DNA of 10,713 nucleotides from NCBI GenBank assembly GCA_022574315.1, contig JACZSH010000043.1, positions 1 through 10,713 on the forward strand, in the 5' to 3' direction. This stretch comes from Chloroflexota bacterium. GTDB lineage: Bacteria > Chloroflexota > Dehalococcoidia > Dehalococcoidales > RBG-16-60-22. Positions 1-4,580 of the stretch are shown here, in pieces. The notes under the pieces are model-generated. The model was not told the origin of the DNA and ran no database searches. It saw only the letters and a program-made list of their open reading frames with translations. Made by a program: the position numbers and the translations under genes. The stretch's first letter is position 1; every line of letters starts with the position of its first letter.

Positions 1-529
1 ACATCTCGGAGGTAGCCAGGTGCGCGCCAAAGAAGTCGCAGCTGAACAGTATCCTGTCTTCTCTCAGGTAGGTGACCATCGTCTCCGGCCAGTGCACCCA
101 CGGAGTGTAGATAAACTCCAGCGTCTTGTCGCCCAGCGTCACCGTCTCGCGGTCGTCAACCGTGATAATCTTCTCTTCCGGGACCTGGAGCAGGTCTAGC
201 AGCATCCCCCGGCATTTTGGGCTGGCGATAATTTTCGCTGCCGGGTATTTTTCGATTATTACCGGTAGCGTCCCCGAATGGTCCTGCTCGGCGTGGTGTG
301 CCACCACGTAATCTATTTTATCTACTCCCAACCGTGCCAGGTGACCCAGCAGCACCTCCTGCATCGACGGGTCCACCGTGTCGATTAATGCCGTCTTTTG
401 GCTGCCTTTCACCAGGTAGGAATTGTAACTCGTCCCTTCGGGGAGCGGTATCAGGGCATCGAACAGACGCCTGTCCCAGTCGATTGCCCCCACCGAGTAG
501 ACGTTGGGTCTTATTTCTCTGTGCTTCAT
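1..529 (-). CDS. fprA: Flavodiiron protein (A-type flavoprotein), partial
   Basis: The first 176 codons of a flavodiiron protein run leftward off the window edge. The family uses a metallo-beta-lactamase diiron site plus an FMN flavodoxin domain to reduce O2 or NO to water or N2O in the cytoplasm of anaerobes. Seen here is the N-terminal beta-lactamase-like domain with H79-x-E81-x-D83-H84, H146 and D165. These are diiron ligands at the same numbers as I recall for Desulfovibrio gigas ROO. The last ligand His and the flavodoxin domain would lie outside the window. The ATG at 529 is chosen because an AAAGGA ribosome site lies about 8 bases upstream and the product begins with a normal family N-terminus. 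It lies 57 bp downstream of the ferritin-like gene on the same strand, so the two are probably co-transcribed as an oxygen-defence unit. Confidence 0.93.
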   Translation of the reverse strand, partial: MKHREIRPNVYSVGAIDWDRRLFDALIPLPEGTSYNSYLVKGSQKTALIDTVDPSMQEVLLGHLARLGVDKIDYVVAHHAEQDHSGTLPVIIEKYPAAKIIASPKCRGMLLDLLQVPEEKIITVDDRETVTLGDKTLEFIYTPWVHWPETMVTYLREDRILFSCDFFGAHLATSEM

Positions 530-586
530 CCCGCGGCGTCCTTTCCGTTTTATTCCCGGTTACCCCTCGTTTTCGGAAGCGTCCGG

Positions 587-1117
587 CTAACCTCCGTCCA
601 GGGACGGGTGTTCCTTGCCCACAAACCATGATACCGGGTCTACCATGTACTCGTAGTAATCCTGCAGCACCTGGTGATGTCCCCTCTCCTGGGCGGCCAG
701 GGCATCGTAAAAAGCTCTCTGTGTGTCGTACTGGGCTCTCCCGCTTTGCGCTTTATAGAAGTCAAAGCTCCTATTTTCCATGGTCATTGCTGTCTGCACG
801 GCCTCTAGTTCGGTGTCTAACGCCCGTTTCCCGGTATCCAGGGCTTCGGTCGCCCGGGCGAAGATGGTCTCCGGCTTCTCGCCCTTACCCGGACTGGCCT
901 CTATCTCCGGCCAGCCTTTTTTACTCCTGACCGCCCGGTATATCTCTTCAAATTTCTGGCGGTGGATATCTTCCTCCGCGGCCAGTGATTCGAGAAGTTT
1001 CCTGCCTGTTTCGTTGCCGCTCGCCCGGCTGGCTTTCAGGTAAAACGCCTTGCCGTCGGTCTCCATCTGGATAGCCGTTTGCAGTCCTTCCAGGGTCTTG
1101 TCTTGTTCGTCTGTCAT
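587..1117 (-). CDS. Ferritin-like diiron protein (rubrerythrin-like, no rubredoxin domain)
   Basis: The 176-residue product has a four-helix ferritin-like fold signature with two ligand repeats: E19 then E49-x2-H52, and E114 then E144-x2-H147. This is the pattern of rubrerythrin-type diiron centres, which act as cytoplasmic peroxidases or iron-binding proteins in anaerobes. The C-terminal rubredoxin domain of classical rubrerythrin is absent, so an external electron donor would be needed. A Gly/Pro/Lys-rich linker near residues 66-82 separates the two helix pairs. The ATG at 1117 has a GAGGA upstream at a slightly long distance. It leads a leftward pair with the flavodiiron gene, and a minus-strand TATAAT at 1178-1173 may drive both. 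The exact substrate, peroxide or iron, cannot be read from the sequence. Confidence 0.88.
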   Translation of the reverse strand: MTDEQDKTLEGLQTAIQMETDGKAFYLKASRASGNETGRKLLESLAAEEDIHRQKFEEIYRAVRSKKGWPEIEASPGKGEKPETIFARATEALDTGKRALDTELEAVQTAMTMENRSFDFYKAQSGRAQYDTQRAFYDALAAQERGHHQVLQDYYEYMVDPVSWFVGKEHPSLDGG

Positions 1118-1172
1118 CGCTGCCTGATTCCTCTTTACCTCTTTCGCGCTACTTCGGGCATCACATACAAAT

Positions 1173-1178
1173 ATTATA
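1173..1178 (-). promoter_or_regulatory. Candidate -10 box for the ferritin-like/flavodiiron unit
   Basis: The minus strand reads TATAAT here, 55 bp upstream of the ferritin-like start. No good -35 is seen; TTAATT lies at 17-bp spacing. It sits 14 bp from a plus-strand TATAAT, so the divergent promoters would be almost back to back and could share regulation. Confidence 0.45.
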
Positions 1179-1189
1179 CATCTTTTTTA

Positions 1190-1198
1190 TGCTATAAT
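1190..1198 (+). promoter_or_regulatory. Extended -10 promoter (TGCTATAAT) for the Sec-glutaredoxin operon
   Basis: TGC-TATAAT is an extended -10 element preceded by a T-run, with no recognisable -35. It lies about 70 bp upstream of the 46-residue zinc ribbon gene. A near-copy, TTTTTATGCTACAAT, occurs upstream of the hemerythrin-like gene at about 3904-3918. Confidence 0.55.
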
Positions 1199-1266
1199 TA
1201 ATAGATAAAAGTGACTTTCGGCGGGTAACCTTGAAATTAGGCCACTAAATATTAGGAGGTGGTTTG

Positions 1267-1407
1267 ATGAAAGACGTCAAATATGTCTGTCCGGGATGCG
1301 GGTTCGAGTCGGCGGTCGCCGGTTCATGTCCGGAGTGCCAGCGGATGCTGGTGGCCACCTGCGCGGAATGCGGCAATCCTCTGGTAGGTGAGCAGGTTAG
1401 CGCCTAA
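1267..1407 (+). CDS. 46-residue zinc-ribbon-like protein with three CxxC motifs
   Basis: This short gene encodes 46 residues with three CxxC pairs: C8/C11, C21/C24 and C32/C35. Such small Cys-rich proteins bind zinc, or iron as in rubredoxin; the spacing does not match classical rubredoxin, so a zinc ribbon is more likely. The ATG is fixed by a perfect AGGAGGT at 1254-1260 with a 6-base spacer, and the frame closes with TAA. It is the first gene after the extended -10 promoter and is followed after 51 bp by the Sec-glutaredoxin, so it probably belongs to the same operon. I do not recognise a named family. A role as an accessory redox or metal-binding partner of the glutaredoxin/reductase pair is inference. 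Confidence 0.8.
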   Translation: MKDVKYVCPGCGFESAVAGSCPECQRMLVATCAECGNPLVGEQVSA

Positions 1408-1458
1408 GATTAATAACCGTATACTAAATATATTCATTTAAGTAAAAGGAGGCAATGA

Positions 1459-1698
1459 ATGTCAGATAAAAACGTGGTCATTTATACTACTCCCACCTGA
1501 CCTTTCTGCCATCGGGCGAAAGAGTATCTTTCGCAAAAAGGTATCCCCTTCACCGAATACGATGTGGCGGCTGACCGGGAGAAAGCCAAAGAGATGATTC
1601 AGAAGTCGAAGCAGATGGGGGTTCCCGTCATCATCATCGGCGATGAGATTATGGTTGGCTTTAACCAGTCCAAGATGGACAGCCTGCTCGCGGCGTAG
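1459..1698 (+). CDS. Selenocysteine-containing glutaredoxin-like protein (UxxC active site)
   Basis: Read through an in-frame TGA at 1498-1500, this frame gives 79 residues of a NrdH/glutaredoxin-like protein. The N-terminal strand leads to TPT-U14-P-F-C17, exactly where glutaredoxins carry CPxC. It continues with a helix, the cis-proline segment GVPVI near residues 54-58 and a C-terminal GF motif near 67-68. The sense codons before and after the TGA form one continuous family sequence, and AGGAGG at 1447-1452 sets the ATG at 1459. A hairpin with bacterial SECIS properties follows the TGA. The protein should reduce disulfides or pass electrons to a peroxiredoxin. The AhpF-like reductase 49 bp downstream is its likely electron donor. 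Standard gene calling would miss it or cut it at 13 residues. A nonsense mutation is the alternative, made unlikely by the position of the stop and the hairpin. Confidence 0.9.
1500..1542 (+). promoter_or_regulatory. SECIS-like hairpin for UGA recoding
   Basis: A perfect 7-bp stem, GCGAAAG (1516-1522) with CTTTCGC (1528-1534), closes a 5-base loop AGTAT with G in the second position. The loop starts 22 bases after the TGA. A lower 6-bp stem, ACCTTT (1500-1505) with AAAGGT (1537-1542), pairs from the last base of the TGA itself. The loop size, the early G in the loop and the distance fit the described bacterial SECIS consensus for SelB-dependent Sec insertion. Confidence 0.85.
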
Positions 1699-1747
1699 TC
1701 CGGAAAAACTCAAACACAACTCTGGTCTTGGTAATTGTGAGGCGACC

Positions 1748-2662
1748 ATGTACGAATTAATAATCATCGGGGGCGGCCCGGCCGGCCTCGCCGCCAGTGT
1801 CTATGCGGCGCGAAAACAGCTCAATACCCTGCTCATCAGCGGCGATATCGGCGGCCAGATAAACACCACTCTCGGTATTGAAAACTACCTCGGTTACCAG
1901 TTCATTGAAGGCCCGGAGCTGATAAGCAAGTTCCAGACCCAGATTAGCCAGTTCCCCATCGACCAGAAAATAGGTGAAAAAGTTACCCGGCTGGAAAAGG
2001 TTAAAACGGGATTTGAAATTACCTCGGATTCCGGGGAAAAATATCAGGCCCGGGCGGTCATATTCGCCACCGGGAAGAAACCGCGTAAGATAAACGTTCC
2101 CGGAGAAACGGAATTGACCGGCCGTGGCGTCACTTACTGCGCCATCTGTGACGGTCCCATTTTCGCCGGGCAAAAAGTGGCTGTGGTCGGTGGTGGCAAC
2201 TCCGGCGTGGAAGCCGCCCTGGACATGGCTAAAATCGCCGAGCACGTTAATCTCGTTTCCAACACGCCCCTGACCGGTGACGCCGTCCTGGTTGACCAGC
2301 TGGCCGCTCTGAAGAACCTGACCATATTCACTGAATACCAGCCACTGGAGATTAAAGGTGACGGGCTGGTCGAAGGCATGCGCATAAAAAACCTCAAGAA
2401 TAACGAAGAGAAGTTTCTCGATGTTACCGGTATATTTATCGAAATCGGCCTGGTGCCCAACACCGATGTCGTTCAGGAGCTTGTCGAGCTTAACCAGTGG
2501 CGGGAAGTCCGCGTCACGGCTAATAACGAGACCAACGTACCCGGGCTGTATGCCGCCGGTGACGTGACCGATATTCCGGAAAAACAGATTATTGTCGCCG
2601 CCGGAGAAGGCGCCAAGGCGGCCCTTCAAGCCCATCGTTACTTACAGCGATTGGCTCCGTAG
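1748..2662 (+). CDS. trxB: Thioredoxin reductase-like flavoprotein (AhpF C-terminal type)
   Basis: The 304-residue product is a low-molecular-weight thioredoxin reductase homologue. It has an FAD site GGGPAG at residues 8-13, the redox pair C131-A-I-C134 followed by DGP, an NAD(P) site GGGNSG at 148-153, and the C-terminal FAD motif AAGDVTD near 269-275. The HRRxxxRA motif that holds the NADPH 2'-phosphate in E. coli TrxB is absent. The region after the second nucleotide fold, with TGDAVLVDQL and LKN, and the C-terminus with KQIIVAAGEGAKAAL resemble AhpF instead, so NADH use is likely. The tandem thioredoxin domain of AhpF is missing, and the preceding Sec-glutaredoxin may replace it in trans. 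The ATG at 1748 is preferred over an upstream one at 1643 because the latter lies inside the glutaredoxin gene and the FAD fold begins right after 1748. No unusual codon use was noted. Confidence 0.93.
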   Translation: MYELIIIGGGPAGLAASVYAARKQLNTLLISGDIGGQINTTLGIENYLGYQFIEGPELISKFQTQISQFPIDQKIGEKVTRLEKVKTGFEITSDSGEKYQARAVIFATGKKPRKINVPGETELTGRGVTYCAICDGPIFAGQKVAVVGGGNSGVEAALDMAKIAEHVNLVSNTPLTGDAVLVDQLAALKNLTIFTEYQPLEIKGDGLVEGMRIKNLKNNEEKFLDVTGIFIEIGLVPNTDVVQELVELNQWREVRVTANNETNVPGLYAAGDVTDIPEKQIIVAAGEGAKAALQAHRYLQRLAP

Positions 2663-2694
2663 CCCGGCGTTTCCTGAAAATAGGGAGGTGGCCC

Positions 2695-2856
2695 ATGGTA
2701 AAAGAAGTCGACAAAAAGGGAAAGACTGCCTTTGCCTGTGAAGAGTGCGGCTATGTCTACGAGGAGAAAGAGTGGGCGGAGAAATGCCAGACCTGGTGCA
2801 GCGAGAAGCAGTCATGTAACCTGGAGATAACCGAACACGGCGCGCCGCCGGAATAA
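2695..2856 (+). CDS. 53-residue Cys-rich protein (CxxC...CxxxC...C)
   Basis: A short gene with strong AGGGAGGT at 2682-2689 and an ATG 5 bases later encodes 53 residues. It has an F-A-C15-x2-C18-G-Y-x-Y zinc-ribbon-like start, then C31-x3-C35 after an AEK segment, and C41 in an SCNLEI segment. The five cysteines and aromatic spacing suggest a metal-binding or disulfide-carrying mini-protein. I have seen this general pattern in short conserved prokaryotic proteins but cannot name the family. It is the last gene of the Sec-glutaredoxin/reductase operon, 32 bp after the reductase. A role as a rubredoxin-like or scavenging partner is inference. Confidence 0.78.
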   Translation: MVKEVDKKGKTAFACEECGYVYEEKEWAEKCQTWCSEKQSCNLEITEHGAPPE

Positions 2857-2880
2857 GCCGCCCCCGTTTATCTTCGGTCA

Positions 2881-2897
2881 GCCGGGCAACCCCTGGC
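2881..2897 (+). terminator. Weak candidate terminator hairpin
   Basis: GCCGGG pairs with CCTGGC (one G-U) around a 5-base loop, 24 bp after the last gene of the operon. It is followed only by a short T-poor tract (TTCTTT after CGG). This is a marginal intrinsic terminator. Confidence 0.25.
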
Positions 2898-2945
2898 CGG
2901 TTCTTTCCCCACTGCTCACCCTGGCCTCAGGTGACACACGTGCCG

Positions 2946-3119
2946 TTATTCCGCCCGGTTAACTTTTTCTGTTTCCGGCGCACTCTGTGGCTTGACTTTG
3001 GTCATGTTCTTCAGGTCGCGCTGGTATCCGCATTGCAGACACTGCTCGTACCATCCGTACACGTCTTTGTCTATCAGTACGTCGCCCTTGCATCTTGGGC
3101 AACTCTTAAATCGTAACAT
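2946..3119 (-). CDS. 57-residue zinc ribbon protein
   Basis: The product has two CxxC pairs, C7/C10 and C27/C30, which form a single zinc ribbon, followed by a charged tail of about 25 residues. The middle shows Y21-G-W-Y-E-Q-C, a conserved-looking motif I associate with small zinc ribbons of Chloroflexota, although I cannot name a function. The start is set at ATG 3119 because GGAGG lies 13 bases upstream. A GTG at 3128 is possible but sits too close to that site. It lies 79 bp after csoR on the same strand and has no clear promoter of its own, so it is probably the second gene of a csoR unit. Confidence 0.75.
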   Translation of the reverse strand: MLRFKSCPRCKGDVLIDKDVYGWYEQCLQCGYQRDLKNMTKVKPQSAPETEKVNRAE

Positions 3120-3198
3120 GCCGATCACTTCCTCCGTCTTAAACTCGGTTTGCCTCTAAACCGTAGCCTCTGGTAACTTCCTTATTTATCATCATCGC

Positions 3199-3492
3199 TT
3201 AGCGTTTGATTGCTTTCCGTATCGCGCCCATCAGTTCTTTAATCTGCTCCTCGCCATGTTCGGCGCGGATGGCTCCGGCGACGCAACCCTCGATGTGCTT
3301 CTGCAGGACCAGCAGCGAAATCTCGTCGGTCGCCGCACAGAGCGCGCTCAGTTGTTGCACGATGTCTATGCAATATCGGTCCTCCTCAAACATGCGCTGG
3401 ATACCCTTGGCTTGCCCTTCTATTTTCTTCATCCTGGACAGCAGGGCTGGCTTTTCACTGGAATAACGGTACCCCTGTTCTGAGTCGGACAC
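3199..3492 (-). CDS. csoR: CsoR/FrmR-family metal-sensing repressor (copper type)
   Basis: The 97-residue all-helical product belongs to the DUF156 CsoR/RcnR/FrmR family, DNA-binding repressors that fall off DNA when they bind metal or react with a thiol modifier. The copper triad is present as C41, H66 and C70, with the 25- and 4-residue spacing of Mycobacterium tuberculosis CsoR (C36-H61-C65). The second-shell Y40 and E86 also match its Y35 and E81. The His argues against the persulfide sensor CstR and the formaldehyde sensor FrmR. It starts at GTG, with AAGGAG at 3501-3506 eight bases upstream. No copper ATPase or chaperone is in the window, so its targets are unknown. Autoregulation through the inverted repeats at 3532-3571 is plausible. 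Confidence 0.9.
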   Translation of the reverse strand: MSDSEQGYRYSSEKPALLSRMKKIEGQAKGIQRMFEEDRYCIDIVQQLSALCAATDEISLLVLQKHIEGCVAGAIRAEHGEEQIKELMGAIRKAIKR

Positions 3493-3531
3493 CTGACTTG
3501 CTCCTTCCGTACCTTAGAGTAGCTGTTCAAG

Positions 3532-3541
3532 AGGTATACCT
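3532..3541. repeat. Palindrome AGGTATACCT upstream of csoR
   Basis: A perfect 10-bp palindrome lies 40 bp upstream of the csoR start codon, within the probable 5' leader. It could be an operator half of a repressor site or a small RNA hairpin. Flanking TTC and GAA bases extend the dyad imperfectly. Confidence 0.4.
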
Positions 3542-3551
3542 TGAAATATAC

Positions 3552-3583
3552 TCTATACTGGCATACAGTATTCGATTTGTCAA
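3552..3583 (-). promoter_or_regulatory. Candidate csoR promoter with an internal dyad
   Basis: The minus strand carries TTGACA at 3583-3578. Candidate -10 boxes are CAGTAT at 17-bp spacing (3560-3555) or TATAGA at 20-bp spacing (3557-3552). A perfect inverted repeat ATACTG-GCATA-CAGTAT (3555-3571) fills the spacer, which is where a repressor or a spacer-distorting activator would bind. Which -10 is used cannot be decided from sequence. Confidence 0.45.
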
Positions 3584-3637
3584 GTGCCTTCCGCCAGGGT
3601 TTTATTTGCATTTGGTTGAATCCATTTGTCATTGTAT

Positions 3638-3725
3638 TGTCATTGCGAGGAGCGCCGCGACGAAGCAATCTCTAATATAGCTGAACAATCGATATAGATT
3701 GTTTCGCCTTCGGCTCGCCATGACA
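3638..3725. repeat. 88-bp REP/MITE-like imperfect inverted repeat
   Basis: The left arm begins TGTCATTGCGAGGAGCG at 3638 and ends GCAATCT at 3672. The right arm, 3696-3725, is its imperfect complement, starting AGATTGTTTCGCC and ending CCATGACA. About 23 bp of AT-rich loop separates them. No ORF lies inside. Repeats of the form GTCATTGCGAGGAGCG...GAAGCAATC are, from memory, abundant in intergenic DNA of Dehalococcoidia and several other bacteria. It is probably a non-autonomous mobile or REP-type element. A 9-bp direct repeat TTGTCATTG (3626-3634 and 3637-3645) overlaps its left border. Confidence 0.75.
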
Positions 3726-3811
3726 TCACCAACCATGCCTCCTCTAAAAAACCCCCATTGGCCTGCCTCCCCGGCGGATATATCATCTTATACTGAAGTG
3801 CCTCTCATATA

Positions 3812-3827
3812 TGTGACCAATGTCATA
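3812..3827. promoter_or_regulatory. CRP/FNR-family-like binding site
   Basis: TGTGA-N6-TCATA is a near-perfect dyad of the CRP type: the half-sites are TGTGA and, reversed, TATGA. Its centre is about 42-45 bp upstream of the start expected from an AT-rich -10 at 3850-3857, a class II activator position. No CRP/FNR gene is in the window, so this is motif evidence only. Confidence 0.4.
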
Positions 3828-3849
3828 TTATCCCCGGTAATAAGCAGCG

Positions 3850-3857
3850 TATATTAT
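3850..3857 (+). promoter_or_regulatory. Candidate -10 region downstream of the CRP-like site
   Basis: The AT-rich TATATTAT offers TATATT or TATTAT as a -10 hexamer with no matching -35, which is common for activator-dependent promoters. A perfect CCGGTG/CACCGG inverted repeat (3863-3868 and 3877-3882) begins at the expected transcription start and could form a 5' hairpin or an operator. Confidence 0.35.
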
Positions 3858-3862
3858 AAATA

Positions 3863-3882
3863 CCGGTGGTGCCGCTCACCGG
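3863..3882. repeat. Inverted repeat CCGGTG-N8-CACCGG
   Basis: A perfect 6-bp stem with an 8-base loop lies between the two candidate promoters of the hemerythrin/Fe-S cluster. It is not followed by a T-run, so it is not a terminator. An operator or leader hairpin is possible. Confidence 0.4.
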
Positions 3883-3909
3883 CGGTGAAAAGCGCGGCGT
3901 TCGTTTTTA

Positions 3910-3918
3910 TGCTACAAT
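3910..3918 (+). promoter_or_regulatory. Extended -10 element (TGCTACAAT) upstream of the hemerythrin-like gene
   Basis: TGC-TACAAT preceded by TTTTTA closely repeats the element before the Sec-glutaredoxin operon (1184-1198). It lies about 80 bp upstream of the chosen start at 4000, similar to the spacing at the other locus. There is no clear -35. Confidence 0.45.
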
Positions 3919-3999
3919 AATTGACCGGTAGCTGGTACTTCGTCGTACTGATACGGTATGATTAAGACTCACCGGAAACAACGACTGAGGAGTGTGTCG

Positions 4000-4536
4000 A
4001 TGGAAGTGGCTGAGGCTCTGGCGCTCATCGATAAAATAATCGAGGAGCACCGGATTATCCTCGGTGATATCCGGGACTTCACGCAGGACACCAATGACGT
4101 GGTGGCCATGCGTGGGCTTGACCAGACCCGGGAAGATTTTGTGCCCGGCCGGCTGGAAGACCAGAAACAGTCGTTAGGTAACTGGCAGGAATCGTTATTG
4201 GCGGTTGACCGTGGGATTCAGGCGCACTTCCATCGGGAAGAAACGGCCCTGGTGGACGCCGTTGCCGAGTACGGAGATAACGACCTGGCGTCAGTCCTGC
4301 GCCACTGGCTTGCGGAGCATAAAGAGCTTAGAGAGCGACTGGGCAGGATGAAGCAGGACGTCGCCGGTCTGGTCATTGATACCTCGGCACAGAGTGTCTG
4401 GCAGGAAAAGGCCTGGAGCATCCGGGTTTACATGACTCATACCGGCAAACTGTTTGACGTGCATGCCCGCGGTGAGCAGGAAATGATGCTAAAATTACGT
4501 AACTTATTAGGCGCTAAAGTTGAAAATACCTCCTGA
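4000..4536 (+). CDS. Hemerythrin-like domain protein
   Basis: The 178-residue product is predicted all-helical with spaced histidine/acidic ligands of a hemerythrin-like cation-binding domain: H17, H76-x-H78-x-E80, H107, H147 and H155-x3-E159. Such proteins bind O2, NO or iron at a diiron site. The extra histidines mean the exact ligand set is uncertain. The ATG at 4000 is preferred over the in-frame ATG at 3958 because GAGGAG (3987-3992) lies 7 bases before it and the upstream 14 residues are basic and unlike the family. It is the first gene of the rightward cluster, 44 bp before the IscS homologue. This suggests a role in sensing or buffering oxygen, NO or iron for Fe-S assembly, which is inference. 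Confidence 0.8.
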   Translation: MEVAEALALIDKIIEEHRIILGDIRDFTQDTNDVVAMRGLDQTREDFVPGRLEDQKQSLGNWQESLLAVDRGIQAHFHREETALVDAVAEYGDNDLASVLRHWLAEHKELRERLGRMKQDVAGLVIDTSAQSVWQEKAWSIRVYMTHTGKLFDVHARGEQEMMLKLRNLLGAKVENTS

Positions 4537-4580
4537 CCGGTTCCCGGCCGGAAAATTGCTATCAAAGTAAAGGTGTCCGA

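Noticed and set aside
298..930. Long plus-strand ORF opposite the flavodiiron and ferritin-like genes
   Set aside because: Low-complexity Pro/Ser/Arg-rich translation, antisense to two recognised genes.
1459..1500. Glutaredoxin gene as a pseudogene broken by TGA
   Set aside because: The stop lies precisely at the catalytic Cys position, the rest of the frame is intact and a SECIS-like hairpin follows, so Sec recoding explains it better.
1643..1747. Longer N-terminus for the thioredoxin reductase
   Set aside because: This stretch lies within the end of the glutaredoxin gene in another frame and adds residues before the normal FAD-fold start at 1748.
1757..2635. Long minus-strand ORF opposite the thioredoxin reductase
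   Set aside because: It is an antisense shadow of a clear flavoprotein gene and shows no family features.
3699..3920. 73-residue plus-strand ORF in the intergenic region
   Set aside because: It starts inside the inverted-repeat element, has no ribosome site and overlaps promoter motifs.
3958..3999. Upstream ATG start for the hemerythrin-like gene
   Set aside because: No ribosome site before it; GAGGAG lies correctly spaced before the ATG at 4000.
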